A DNA stretch of 64,000 nucleotides, taken from Psychroserpens sp. NJDZ02. Lineage in GTDB: Bacteria > Bacteroidota > Bacteroidia > Flavobacteriales > Flavobacteriaceae. Position 1 is the stretch's first letter; every line of letters starts with the position of its first letter. Positions 46,538 to 55,759 of this stretch are shown here, one piece after another. The stretch is from NCBI RefSeq assembly GCF_004843725.1, contig NZ_CP039451.1, positions 3,788,001 to 3,852,000 of the forward strand, given 5' to 3'. The notes under the pieces were generated by a model that did no database searches, was not told where the DNA came from, and saw only the letters and a list, made by a program, of their open reading frames with translations. Both the position numbers and the translations under genes were made by a program.

Positions 46538-47059
46538 ATGGTCGGGGAACTCAAGACAATTATACTAGTCGTCACCGTTATTATTTTAATCATAGTAAAA
46601 ATAACAGGTGCTTATCAGGTCAAATCAAACCGCAAACACCGCACCAATTTACTAAGCAAGCTAAAAAGCTTTCCTATAGTATTGGATACTATAAAAATAG
46701 ACGGATTACATTGGACAGAAAACAGAGCGGTTGATGTGTACGATAACGAACTGTATCCAAACCAATCGTCTTCTTGTATTGAACCTGCCACTAACGACTA
46801 TCATAAACAGAAGGACATTATTAAATTTAAATCTAATTTAATCATCCCAATCACTTATATGGGGCAAACGCATAATTTTAAAACGACGTTACCAATAGAG
46901 CATACCATTGTAAGGATGAAGTTTTACGTCAAAAAAACAATGCCAATCTATATCGTAAATGCTACACCAGATAGTGTTCAGTTTTTAATTGACTTAACGT
47001 TTATGGACATTCCAATGCTATCCGTAAAAACCACACCTTATTTTACAAAAAAGGACTAA
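46538..47059 (+). CDS. Hypothetical protein with one N-terminal membrane helix
   Basis: 173 residues; a single hydrophobic segment near the start (IILVVTVIILIIVKITGAY) anchors a soluble beta-rich domain (TIKIDGLHWTENRAVDVYDN…HTIVRMKFYVKKTMPIYIV). No family recognised. Five bases separate it from the YARHG lipoprotein gene, so the two are probably cotranscribed. Confidence 0.55.
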   Translation: MVGELKTIILVVTVIILIIVKITGAYQVKSNRKHRTNLLSKLKSFPIVLDTIKIDGLHWTENRAVDVYDNELYPNQSSSCIEPATNDYHKQKDIIKFKSNLIIPITYMGQTHNFKTTLPIEHTIVRMKFYVKKTMPIYIVNATPDSVQFLIDLTFMDIPMLSVKTTPYFTKKD

Positions 47060-47064
47060 CCAAT

Positions 47065-48063
47065 ATGAGATACGCAATACTACTCCTCTGCTCTACCCTC
47101 TTTTTACTAATGTCTTGTAATAACAGGAAGCAACCTAAAACTATAGACACAGAAACAAAGATTATAGCGCTAGAGAACCATTCCCAAAAATTATTAACAG
47201 AAACCGAATTAAACGCCAAAGACTTAAATCAATTACGCTTACTACGAAATGAGGTGTATGCCAGGAAAGGGTATGTCTTTGATAGTACCGAATTAAACAC
47301 TTATTTTAATGCACAACCCTGGTATTCACCTAGAAAAAACGATCCTATTTTTCTTACCGAAATGGAGAAGCAATACGTTCACCTTATAAAACAAATTGAA
47401 AAAGCGAAAAGAACAGAAACTATTATTTACAAAGCATCACAATCACCATATACCCGTTTTAGAGACACCATTGCTATAAATTATAAGGACAATAAAAAAC
47501 TATTGGATGTACTCCAATTATTTCCAAAGTCAAATATGGGCAGTTGGGATTGGTCTCAAAAAGACCGTACGACCATGGTTGATTATATTAAAACACATAA
47601 TTATATCGTAGACACCACAGCACAATTTTTAAATATCAAATACGTCAAACCCAACACTATGGGCTTATCTGTTGTGGACGGCTTTTGGACGTTATCTCTC
47701 TATACTCTCGATGCGGACAATACCTTGGTTATTACTAATGATAGCGTGGGCGATGGTAATGACTATACCGTATATCTATTAAAAAATGCTGTTTTACAAC
47801 TTATAGACGCCACTTCTATTTTTGGTGATTACTTTAATGTATTACTTCAAAATAATTCTGAAGCCTGTCAAAACCTTCTAGAAGAAAACAAAATCACTTT
47901 TGATTACGACTTCAGTGCGCCCCAAAGCATTACCATTGCTTCTTGGGCTTTCCATCAAGACGAGGATTCAGACTGTTTTAAAGGTAACACGATAGTATTA
48001 CAATTAAATAAAAAAGAAGGTCGCTTTCTAGTGTCGGATACCTATTGGAAAGAAAACGACTAA
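47065..48063 (+). CDS. YARHG domain lipoprotein
   Basis: 332 residues with a lipoprotein signal (ILLLCSTLFLLMSCNNRK, Cys18). The YARHG domain lies at about residues 45-105: LNQLRLLRNEVYARKGYVFD…YFNAQPWYSPR, the hallmark N-E-x-YARKG-x-x-F with a later PWY. YARHG domains occur in cell-surface proteins, possibly binding peptidoglycan or other ligands. The C-terminal 200 residues carry no known motif. Confidence 0.85.
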   Translation: MRYAILLLCSTLFLLMSCNNRKQPKTIDTETKIIALENHSQKLLTETELNAKDLNQLRLLRNEVYARKGYVFDSTELNTYFNAQPWYSPRKNDPIFLTEMEKQYVHLIKQIEKAKRTETIIYKASQSPYTRFRDTIAINYKDNKKLLDVLQLFPKSNMGSWDWSQKDRTTMVDYIKTHNYIVDTTAQFLNIKYVKPNTMGLSVVDGFWTLSLYTLDADNTLVITNDSVGDGNDYTVYLLKNAVLQLIDATSIFGDYFNVLLQNNSEACQNLLEENKITFDYDFSAPQSITIASWAFHQDEDSDCFKGNTIVLQLNKKEGRFLVSDTYWKEND

Positions 48064-48222
48064 ACTATTAAATACCTTAAACGCTATAATCAAACTTCAT
48101 GATCTAAGCTTTTTTTAGAACCATAATTAACCTAAATTGCTTATTTTTATATCAAACCACTCAATAACAACACAATACACTTGTCAATTTTCATTTAAAA
48201 TGCGCTAGTTAAACTAAAACAT

Positions 48223-48732
48223 ATGGCACTAAAAACAGTTTTAATTATAGTTATAGCGCTTTCGCTGAATGCTTGCCAAAAAGCGAAAACAACCACTGAA
48301 ACCACAGCACCACAAATCAGCCAACAAGACCATAGCACCGCATTTTTAAAAGTCCTAAACAAACATTTGGACGCTATCCCAACTAAGGATTTAGAAACCC
48401 TAAAAAGCACCCTGACGCCAAACGGAAACATGCAGCTTATTTTACCACAAACAGAACCAACAAATACCAATACGGACTTTTTAAACTACCATAAAGCGTG
48501 GTTTGCAGCAGATCTAGAATGGGATTTTATCACCACCATTCGGAATATACAAATTGGCGAACGCATAGGGATGGCCATCGTAGACGTTGTCTATACCTGA
48601 CCGTTAAGAGCTAATACACCCTATTTTAATCATATGATTGTAAGCTACGATTTACAAAAAATAAATGGGCAGTGGTATTTTATAAAAGACCATGCCAGTT
48701 CTATACAAAAAAGTACAGATTTAGAAAATTAG
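48223..48732 (+). pseudogene. NTF2-like (SnoaL-type) secreted protein with an in-frame TGA
   Basis: The first 125 codons (signal sequence, lipobox-like NACQ near residue 18, then FLKVLNKHLDAIPTKDLETLKS and HKAWFAADLEWDF) end at TGA 48598-48600. The next 43 codons continue in the same frame without change: PLRANTPYFNHMIVSYDLQK and INGQWYFIKDHASSIQKS up to TAG 48730-48732. These are the expected last strands of the NTF2-like fold. A single point mutation to TGA therefore splits an otherwise intact gene of 169 codons. A sequence error or readthrough cannot be ruled out. The ancestral product is a small periplasmic protein of unknown ligand. Confidence 0.7.
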
Positions 48733-48851
48733 ACGCTCTCTTTAATGACAATACATCACCATTACCCTGTGCACAACAGATAATAACTATTCCTTTTTTA
48801 AAGATCATATTATAGTTACAATACTTAGTTTTACGGTTTTCAAATTTAAAG

Positions 48852-49646
48852 ATGCGCTATTTTATACATTTAGGATTCGATGGTACCCATTACAGCGGTT
48901 GGCAACGTCAAAATGACACACAAAACACCATTCAGGAAGTTATAGAACAAACACTCTATAAACTCTTTAAAAAAACCGTCAGCGTTTATGGTTGTGGTCG
49001 GACAGATGCAGGTGTGCACGCTAGTCAATATGTTATTCAAATCACTCTAGAAGACGCCCCTACTTTCGATTTAAAATTCCGATTAAATAAAAACCTACCC
49101 AATAGCATTGCAGTATTTCAAGTTATTAAAGTTAATACCACGCAACATTGTCGTTATGATGCGACCACACGCGCTTACGACTATTTTGTCCATTGGAAAA
49201 AAAACCCAATCTTAGTTACCAACAGTTCGTTTTACGAAGATTACACCTTAGATTTTGACGCCATGCAAAAAGCAACTGCTATCATACGTCAAACTAAAGA
49301 TTTTAGAGCCTTTTGCAAGCAGCCCGATTTATACGATAATACCATGTGTGACATAAGCCATTGTGCTTTATTTATTAACGATGCCCAAGGTAGACTCCGT
49401 TTTACTATTACAAGCAATCGGTTTTTAAGAGGCATGGTCAGGATTTGTATATATTACCTTTTAGAAGTCGGACGCGGAAAAATGACAATAGACACCTTTA
49501 AAGCCATTTTAAACCAAGACAAAAAATTAAAAACCACCTATGCAGCACATCCCAATGGTTTATTTTTAAGCCAGGTAACGTATCCCTATTTACAATTGGA
49601 TAATACCAATAATTTAGTGACTATATTACGTGCAGGCTTGGAATAG
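48852..49646 (+). CDS. truA: tRNA pseudouridine synthase A
   Basis: 264 residues with the TruA hallmarks: FIHLGFDGTHYSGWQRQ at the start, the catalytic GRTDAGVHASQY with Asp52, and RFLRGMVRICIYYLLEVGRG near the C-terminus. The enzyme converts uridines 38-40 of tRNA anticodon stems to pseudouridine. Full length. Its start lies about 120 bases after the decayed NTF2-like gene. Confidence 0.93.
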   Translation: MRYFIHLGFDGTHYSGWQRQNDTQNTIQEVIEQTLYKLFKKTVSVYGCGRTDAGVHASQYVIQITLEDAPTFDLKFRLNKNLPNSIAVFQVIKVNTTQHCRYDATTRAYDYFVHWKKNPILVTNSSFYEDYTLDFDAMQKATAIIRQTKDFRAFCKQPDLYDNTMCDISHCALFINDAQGRLRFTITSNRFLRGMVRICIYYLLEVGRGKMTIDTFKAILNQDKKLKTTYAAHPNGLFLSQVTYPYLQLDNTNNLVTILRAGLE

Positions 49647-49779
49647 TTTTAATACAAAGCTATCACAAGATAAAATTAGAGCATTAATTTTAATGCTATG
49701 ACATTTTTTTAAAAAACAGTCCTATTTTAATTATAACCTATAGTGTTGCATTAAATTTGGCTTGCAACGATGACCATTT

Positions 49780-50337
49780 ATGAAAAACACGTATATACTA
49801 CTATTAAGCTTATGTTCTTTTTTATACTGTAAGTCGCAAACAACAACCAAAATTGTAGACACCTTTATTACCTCCTATAATAGCAAAGACTCCATTGTAA
49901 CGTCTCAAATATTACATAAAGATTTTGTAGAATTATGGAAAAAAGACACCGTCATAAAAGGACCAACTAACTACTTTAAACATTATGCTTGGGGCAAAGT
50001 CATGCATGACAAAGAGGAAATTAAAATAATACAAGCAGATTCTAATAGCGTAATAACTAGGTCCACATATTATTCGGATAGAGATAGATTACTAAATATT
50101 ACGCCCTATAAATCTCAAAGAACTTACACCATCAAGGATCATCAAATTATAAAAATTGTAGGTCAAGGTTTTCAATATTACAAAGCCTATGACCAACCCA
50201 GAAGAAAAAAATACGACCGTTTTTTTAGTTGGTTAAAGCAACACCATAATCTAACCACATTTGATTTCCCTTTTGATGCAAAAGGTGCTGTAAAATTAAA
50301 AAAAACACTATTAGACTATACTAAAAATGGGCAGTAA
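49780..50337 (+). CDS. Secreted hypothetical protein, NTF2-like paralogue 1
   Basis: 185 residues with a signal peptide (ILLLSLCSFLYCKSQ) and IVDTFITSYNSKDSIVTSQI, the usual start of an NTF2-like fold. Its C-terminal AKGAVKLKKTLLDYTKN resembles DLGRSLKKALGRYVDAKN of the next gene, so they look like diverged duplicates. Function unknown. Confidence 0.55.
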   Translation: MKNTYILLLSLCSFLYCKSQTTTKIVDTFITSYNSKDSIVTSQILHKDFVELWKKDTVIKGPTNYFKHYAWGKVMHDKEEIKIIQADSNSVITRSTYYSDRDRLLNITPYKSQRTYTIKDHQIIKIVGQGFQYYKAYDQPRRKKYDRFFSWLKQHHNLTTFDFPFDAKGAVKLKKTLLDYTKNGQ

Positions 50338-50388
50338 CGCCTATAAAACAAGACTATAAAGTAGTAATCCTTTTAATATATTAATACA

Positions 50389-50967
50389 ATGCATACGCTT
50401 TTTAATACACTCTTTTTTGTTTTAATCATCACGTTTTATAGTGTCAATATAAATAACAAAACAATTGTCGAATCTTATATTGAAGCTAGAAACAACTATG
50501 ATATCTCAAAAATAGTAACTCTTGTGGATAGCGCCTATCAAGAGATTTATTACGATGGCACCTTAGAAATTAAAGATATAGCACATCTCAAACAAACTAT
50601 ATTATTTGGAAAAGAAATAGACTCCAAAATTAAATTAGTAAGCCTAACGTCTAAAAATAATACAGTAACAACCTTAGAAGAAAATAGTAATTATATAGAC
50701 AGTGCGCTGGGCAGAAAGTTGAGAACATTTAAAATTAGTTATACCTTTAAAAACGGAAAAATTTTAAAGCAAAAAATAGAACCTATAAAAGGCCATAAAG
50801 CGATCGTAAAATTTAATGACGCCTGTTGGGATACGTTTCTTAAATTTTGTAAAAAGCATGATATTAATTATCAGAGTGACACCATGGATTCCGATTTGGG
50901 TCGTAGCTTAAAAAAAGCGTTAGGTAGATATGTAGACGCTAAAAACACTATACAATCAAATGAGTAA
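50389..50967 (+). CDS. Secreted hypothetical protein, NTF2-like paralogue 2
   Basis: 192 residues; hydrophobic N-terminus (LFNTLFFVLIITFYSVNI), then IVESYIEARNNYDISKIVTL and an NTF2-like helix-strand order. The middle has a second motif-poor region and the end resembles the preceding gene. Its stop overlaps the start of the PH-like membrane gene, so the pair is translationally coupled. Function unknown. Confidence 0.55.
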   Translation: MHTLFNTLFFVLIITFYSVNINNKTIVESYIEARNNYDISKIVTLVDSAYQEIYYDGTLEIKDIAHLKQTILFGKEIDSKIKLVSLTSKNNTVTTLEENSNYIDSALGRKLRTFKISYTFKNGKILKQKIEPIKGHKAIVKFNDACWDTFLKFCKKHDINYQSDTMDSDLGRSLKKALGRYVDAKNTIQSNE

Positions 50968-51874
50968 AACAATTACCGCAAGACCAAAAAGTATCATACT
51001 ATTTATTTTAATATTCTGTTTCATAATAAGCCTTGGTTTAATCATACTGCTGTATACTAAAAACGAAATCGTGGTATTTTTAAGGTTGTTTATCGCTTTT
51101 GTTGTTTTCTCCATGTTTTATACCTTTAAACAACTTACTTATTTAAGCGTGCATACAAACTATATTAAAACCGGATTTTTTACCAAATATAAATACCAGG
51201 ATATCGCTAGTATAACATTGTACGATCACACAAAATATAGGTTTTTATTTTTCCCTATGGTAGAAGCCTGTTTAACCATAACCTTAAATAATGGTAAAAA
51301 AATAGTTGTCCAAGATAACTATTGTGCTAATTTATGGAAGCTCCGTTGGTTTTTAGAAAACCGATTTATAAAAAACAACACCGCTTTCAATTTTAATTTT
51401 AAGCCTAATTTTGATTGCAACACTAACCTTAATACAACCAGTCCAATCACTTTAGTAACTAAAGCACTCCCTTTTATTTTAGTGCTGGCTTTAGTCACTT
51501 TGATAAGCAGTAGTTTAGCCGCCTATTGTAATATAGATCACGCCGAATGGTTTATAATTACCAGTGCTTTATGCGTTTTTATATTGCTAATAATAGCTGC
51601 AAGATCAAACTATATAGAAAGCTGTGATAAAGCCTTATACATTAAAAATTTAGTGTTTAAAAAACAAAAGACACCATTAGCCTTAGATCAAATTAATCAT
51701 ATTGAATTAAAACTAATAAGTCACGGAAAAGGAAGTACTACACAACTAATCATACACATGGTTTACCATAAAGTCTATCGTTTTTCAGTGGATGATCTCA
51801 AGCAAGAACGCCTCCAAAATATGATTAGTCAGCTAAACAAGCTTAACATTAGGTTTCAAGATTTAAGAGGTTAA
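50960..51874 (+). CDS. Membrane protein with two PH-like (bPH2-type) halves
   Basis: 304 residues. Two hydrophobic helices near the N-terminus (IILFILIFCFIISLGLIILL and FIAFVVFSMFYTF) precede a strand-rich domain with YLSVHTNYIKTGFFTKYKYQDIASI. A second pair of helices near 170-215 (LPFILVLALVTLISSSLAAY) precedes a similar domain (ALYIKNLVFKKQKTPLALDQI). This doubled order resembles bacterial PH-like membrane proteins, although the residues are weakly conserved. Function unknown. It is the last gene before the cassette region. Confidence 0.55.
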   Translation: MSKTITARPKSIILFILIFCFIISLGLIILLYTKNEIVVFLRLFIAFVVFSMFYTFKQLTYLSVHTNYIKTGFFTKYKYQDIASITLYDHTKYRFLFFPMVEACLTITLNNGKKIVVQDNYCANLWKLRWFLENRFIKNNTAFNFNFKPNFDCNTNLNTTSPITLVTKALPFILVLALVTLISSSLAAYCNIDHAEWFIITSALCVFILLIIAARSNYIESCDKALYIKNLVFKKQKTPLALDQINHIELKLISHGKGSTTQLIIHMVYHKVYRFSVDDLKQERLQNMISQLNKLNIRFQDLRG

Positions 51875-51931
51875 AGTCCATCACTACATAGGGCTACTTT
51901 TGTATTAATTACAGCCCTTTGTGGATTCCCG

Positions 51932-52106
51932 TAAAACTATGCCAAAAACAGTAATTATCTTTGGGTAAATATACGTAGTTCTACGTATTGTATATGGAAT
52001 TTATAAAGTGTAGCTTCGCTAAACCAATTACAAACAGGTACTTAATTTATGGGTATCCCTTAATATTTACGGGGTATGTGGAATAAAAGTCTCCATATAA
52101 CGAGTT
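51932..52106 (+). repeat. Truncated copy (R1) of the 413-416 bp cassette-spacer repeat
   Basis: Only the right part of the repeat is present, from AAAACTATGCCAAAAACAG to TATAACGAGTT. It corresponds to the last 175 bases of complete copies and marks the left edge of the array. A weak hairpin (AGGGCT…AGCCCT, 51890-51918) precedes it. Confidence 0.8.
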
Positions 52107-52662
52107 GTGCCACATTTTAGAAACCAAACTAAAAACAAAAAATATGTGGGTTAAAGCCTATATTAAATATAAAACGAACGATTTAACTGAATGTGATTTA
52201 CTCTTTAAACATGGTAAAATCCAAGAAGTAAATATGGAATTTTTTAAAAATATAAAAGCTTTTCAAAACAATTCCGAATTAGCAGATAATATTGAAATAT
52301 TGAAAACATACAATCCAGATGCTACAAATAATTTCTGTAAATATTTCATAAAAAAATCAATCGCGAAAGAAGTTCATTTAATGTATTTGGATTTAACTTA
52401 TTTTAGATATTTAAAATTACAATGGCAACTAAAATATTTTTTAATACAATCACGTGACTTTAAAATGTCAATTCTTAAATATCTAGCAATAGCCTTATTA
52501 GGTTTTATTGGCGGATTTATATTTCAAAAAAACAAAGTTGAAGACAAAGTTCCGAATAATAGTGACAGAATTGAATTAACAAAATCTACTGATTCAATAA
52601 TTGCTGATAAAAAAACGGATACTTTAAAATGATATTTAACGGAATTAAAAACGTGGCACAAC
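52104..52662. mobile_element. Cassette 1, bounded by matched 10-bp inverted ends
   Basis: Left end GTTGTGCCAC (52104-52113) and right end GTGGCACAAC (52653-52662) are perfect reverse complements. The left GTT belongs to repeat R1 and the right AAC to repeat R2, while the seven bases between are unique to this cassette. It carries one small gene. Confidence 0.7.
52144..52632 (+). CDS. Cassette gene 1: hypothetical protein with C-terminal membrane helix
   Basis: About 162 residues from the ATG at 52144; upstream in-frame codons fall inside the cassette boundary and are unlikely to be coding. The N-terminal soluble part (YIKYKTNDLTECDLLFKHG) is followed by a helix near residue 115-135 (ILKYLAIALLGFIGGFIF) and a charged tail. 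I do not recognise the family. The C-terminal anchor suggests a membrane-associated role. Confidence 0.55.
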   Translation: MWVKAYIKYKTNDLTECDLLFKHGKIQEVNMEFFKNIKAFQNNSELADNIEILKTYNPDATNNFCKYFIKKSIAKEVHLMYLDLTYFRYLKLQWQLKYFLIQSRDFKMSILKYLAIALLGFIGGFIFQKNKVEDKVPNNSDRIELTKSTDSIIADKKTDTLK

Positions 52663-53073
52663 AAAGTACTGTGTTAAAAACAAGTGAAATCTCATTAATT
52701 TTTCACGAACGTACTTTTATATTCTTTATCAAATATTAACCCTGATTTAGCAATGGCAAAGGCTTGTTTTAATAAACAAACTTTTAGAAATTACGCTTAT
52801 AAGCACGAAAATGATTTAAAAGGAAACTCATTAATTTTATATTTAATAGAAAAAGATAAATTCATTAAAATGGATTGTTTGATAATAAAACTATGCTAAA
52901 AACAGTAATTATCATTGGGTAAATAATTAGTATAAATATACGTAGTTCTACGTATTGTATATCGTATTTATAAAGTGTAGCTTCGCTAAACAAATTAACA
53001 CCAGGAACTAAAGTTGCGGATGTCCCATAATATTTACGGGATATTTGGAACAAAAGTCTTTATATAACGAGTT
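52660..53073 (+). repeat. Complete cassette-spacer repeat R2 (414 bp)
   Basis: It runs from AACAAAGTACTGTG to TATATAACGAGTT. It holds a decayed short reading frame (PDLAMAKACFNKQTFRNYAY…LILYLIEKDKF), an inverted repeat TACGTAG-TT-CTACGTA near 52936-52955, and a late ATGTCCC…GGGATAT hairpin. Copies R3, R4 and R5 have the same layout. Confidence 0.85.
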
Positions 53074-54185
53074 GTAGCCACAATAAAAAAAACACTATGG
53101 GAACTTATAGCCGAATGGCAGATGAAATAGAAGAATTTGATCATATGTTAGATTTTTTTAAGGAAGTATATAGTAACACTAATATTATCAAAAAAAATAA
53201 ATTTCTTAAAATTATACAATTCTTGTATAATTTCAGCAGCCTAGGACAAATTAACGAAGCTAGTTATATAAAAAACAGATTACTTCCTGAATATAAAAGA
53301 TTACAATCTTTAACACAAATTAGCAATAATGATTTAGCAGAGTCAAACGATATGCTAAAGCAACTTTATGAAAAATTAAGTTCAAGTAGTTTGTTAGAAA
53401 CTAAACATTATTCAAATTCTGAGAAATACTATAACAATAGAATTGTAGAGTTAGAAAAAAGAGAACTCGAATTAAAAAACATTCTTGCACACAATCAAAA
53501 CGCAAATAAAGAACAAAAAAAAGTCTCTGAAGAAACTAAGAAAAAGCTTTCAGGTATTGAGAATGAATTAAACCAGAAAAAAAGGGAATTAGAAATAAAA
53601 CAAAAGCAAGAAGATGCAAAAAGTGACTGGGAACAAAAAATAAATGATACATTCACACAACTTAAAGATTACTTAAAACCTATAAAGCAAGAACATAATA
53701 GATTAAATGTATTGTACTATGTCTTTGCTGGCCTTTCAATTATAACAGTAATTATCATTTCTACAATCGAAATGAATGCTGTCTATAAATTAGCGTCTAA
53801 TAAAGATTTTCCAAACTTCGAACAATATTTAATGCTTTTCTTACCATTACCAATTGCAGGTGCTTTAATGTGGGGATTTGTTTTTCAAATGAACAGAGCA
53901 CAAAGACAACTCATCGCTATTTCTAATAATATTCACAATATAAATTATATACAAGGTCTATTAATTTCAATAAATAATTTATCCCCTAATATCAATGATG
54001 GCATATTAAGAATTAATAACGCACTTGATAAAATAATATCTAATCACCTAAAAAATAAACCAATAATTTCTGAGTCAGAACTTTTAAAAGAGGAAAATAA
54101 AGATAAAAACAGTACTGTTGATTTAGATAAATTATTGAAACTCATTAAAACCGTAAAGGAGTCAGTATAATAAATACTGTGGCTA
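53071..54185. mobile_element. Cassette 2, inverted ends interrupted by a group II intron fragment
   Basis: The left end GTTGTAGCCAC (53071-53081) is matched by GTGGCTA (54179-54185) on the right. The remaining CAAC expected on the right is missing because a group II intron remnant begins at 54186. It carries one gene. Confidence 0.65.
53097..54170 (+). CDS. Cassette gene 2: coiled-coil membrane protein
   Basis: 357 residues. A helical N-terminal part (about 1-100) precedes a long coiled coil (VELEKRELELKNILAHNQN to IKQKQEDAKSDWE). Two membrane helices follow near 200-225 (VLYYVFAGLSIITVIIISTI) and 240-262 (LMLFLPLPIAGALMWGFVF), and a cytoplasmic helical end. There is no signal peptide. I do not recognise the family; the layout recalls membrane-bound coiled-coil proteins seen in phage-defence sets, but there is no catalytic domain to support that. 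Confidence 0.6.
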   Translation: MGTYSRMADEIEEFDHMLDFFKEVYSNTNIIKKNKFLKIIQFLYNFSSLGQINEASYIKNRLLPEYKRLQSLTQISNNDLAESNDMLKQLYEKLSSSSLLETKHYSNSEKYYNNRIVELEKRELELKNILAHNQNANKEQKKVSEETKKKLSGIENELNQKKRELEIKQKQEDAKSDWEQKINDTFTQLKDYLKPIKQEHNRLNVLYYVFAGLSIITVIIISTIEMNAVYKLASNKDFPNFEQYLMLFLPLPIAGALMWGFVFQMNRAQRQLIAISNNIHNINYIQGLLISINNLSPNINDGILRINNALDKIISNHLKNKPIISESELLKEENKDKNSTVDLDKLLKLIKTVKESV

Positions 54186-54384
54186 ATCGAGTAGACGGCT
54201 CCGACTAAAATAGCCGGAGTGCGCTCTCACACCACCGCACGTACGTAACTGCGTTTGTCCTTTCGTCTCTATTGCGACCAACAATAGCACTCAGGAACGT
54301 ATACGGCGGTTCACCAAATTGAAGTTTGCCTATTATTAATATAATCTAACAAAGGCTTATACCCTTTTCGTTTAAGCCGTATAT
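54186..54384 (-). mobile_element. 5'-truncated group II intron remnant (199 bp)
   Basis: On the minus strand it ends with the D6-like CGGAGCCGTCTACTCGAT and shows D5-type arms GAACCGCCGTATACG and CGTACGTGCGGTGGTG. Between these arms lies an expanded loop of about 55 bases with its own hairpin (CTATTG…CAATAG) rather than a tetraloop. Upstream of D5 the bases read LLDYINNRQTSIW then stop, perhaps the end of the lost intron-encoded protein. The copy at 63582-63780 has the same length and layout. Confidence 0.65.
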
Positions 54385-54495
54385 AATTAATTGCTAGTTT
54401 TTTAGCTTGCTTACGAAAATTGTTCTGAATGTTCTATTTGTTTTTTATTTGCTAAATTAGTTACTTATACACGACACTAATCATATACAAACACA

Positions 54496-55349
54496 GTTAG
54501 TAACAAAACAAATGAAAAACCAAATTACATTAATAATATCTATCTTTTTGACAATGAATGCTTTCTGTCAAACTGATGCACCTAAATCTATTTTGGTTAC
54601 TAAATTTTATAGTTTTGAGACACTTGCTTTAGTTGTAAGATTTGACAAAGGAATAGATTCTATAAATTTCCCAATTGATACAAATCTGATTAAATCCAAA
54701 AACAAAACATTGGATATTAATGGTCAAAATTTATCTCCAAAAAAAATATATTATGACTATCGATTTACTGCAAAAATTGATACAACTTACAAATTACCTT
54801 CAGCAAAACTTTGGTCAAATAATAAATCTTACGAAATTCCAATAGACGAATATGTGATTCTTAAAAAACCTGTCAAACTCTCTAAACTTGATTCCCTAAA
54901 ATTGGCTGATGAACAAGAAGTTGATAGAATAGACAAATATAAAGCTGCTGCAAAAGAAAGACTTGAAGGGGAAATTGCATCTCGAATTTCAAAGAATATA
55001 AATGATAGAGCTTTATTACTTTGGACAGATAAAAATATTTTTAAAATAAATGACCGTTTTAAGATTGTTATTGAAAGCAATATGAATTTTGACAAAACAA
55101 GTATTTCAATGGAGTTTATAGAGAATTTAAGTGAGAAATTTAATGTAGAAAAAGCAGGGATTTCGACACTTTATGAGAATGGATTTGAATATCATTACAT
55201 ATATTTTATTTGCAAAGCTTCAGCAACTGGAAAAATAAATATTGAACCTTTAGAAATTAAAATTGAAAAGAAAAAGATAAAAACCAACGAATTGAATTTT
55301 GAGATAATTGATTGACCTAAGTAATAGTAATAAAAGCCCAGTTACCAAC
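54496..55349. mobile_element. Cassette 3, near-matched inverted ends
   Basis: Left GTTAGTAAC (54496-54504) and right GTTACCAAC (55341-55349) agree in eight of nine bases as reverse complements. The left flank is not the 414-bp repeat but a different sequence following the intron remnant; the right flank is repeat R3. Confidence 0.5.
54512..55315 (+). CDS. Cassette gene 3: secreted protein, BatD-like beta domain
   Basis: 267 residues with a signal peptide (ITLIISIFLTMNAFCQ). The first half is strand-rich; a charged helix (DEQEVDRIDKYKAAAKERL) leads to a C-terminal domain (ALLLWTDKNIFKINDRFKIV…ASATGKINIEPLEIKI) with the T-D-K-x-x-F-x-x-G/N-D-x-F-x-I-x-I-E pattern of BatD-type Ig-like domains. 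In BatD the domain is repeated and the protein membrane-anchored; here it appears once with no anchor. Function unknown. Confidence 0.55.
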   Translation: MKNQITLIISIFLTMNAFCQTDAPKSILVTKFYSFETLALVVRFDKGIDSINFPIDTNLIKSKNKTLDINGQNLSPKKIYYDYRFTAKIDTTYKLPSAKLWSNNKSYEIPIDEYVILKKPVKLSKLDSLKLADEQEVDRIDKYKAAAKERLEGEIASRISKNINDRALLLWTDKNIFKINDRFKIVIESNMNFDKTSISMEFIENLSEKFNVEKAGISTLYENGFEYHYIYFICKASATGKINIEPLEIKIEKKKIKTNELNFEIID

Positions 55350-55759
55350 AAAGTACTGTGTTAAATACAAGTAAAATCGCATTAATTTTTCACTAACGTC
55401 CTTTTATATTCTTTATCAAATATTAATCCTGATTTGGCAATAGTAAAGGCTTATTTTAATAAACAAACTCTTAGAAATCAAGATTATAAACACGGAAATG
55501 ATTTAAAAGGACGCTCACTGATTTTATATTTAATAGAAAAAGATAAATTCATTAAAATGGATTGTTTGATAATAAAACTATGCTAAAAACAGTAATTATC
55601 TTTGGGTAAATTTTAGTGTAAATATAAGTAGTTCTAAGTATTGTATATCGTATTTATAAAGTGTAGCTTCGCTTAACCAATTACAAACAGGAACTTAAGT
55701 CACGGATATCCCTTAATATTTACGGGATATTTGGAACAAAAGTCTTTATATAACGAGTT
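55347..55759 (+). repeat. Complete cassette-spacer repeat R3 (413 bp)
   Basis: Same start and end as R2. Its inner reading frame (PDLAIVKAYFNKQTLRNQDY) shifts near the AAATTCATTAAAATGG tract and ends early, as in R2. The late palindrome is ATATCCC…GGGATAT. Confidence 0.85.
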
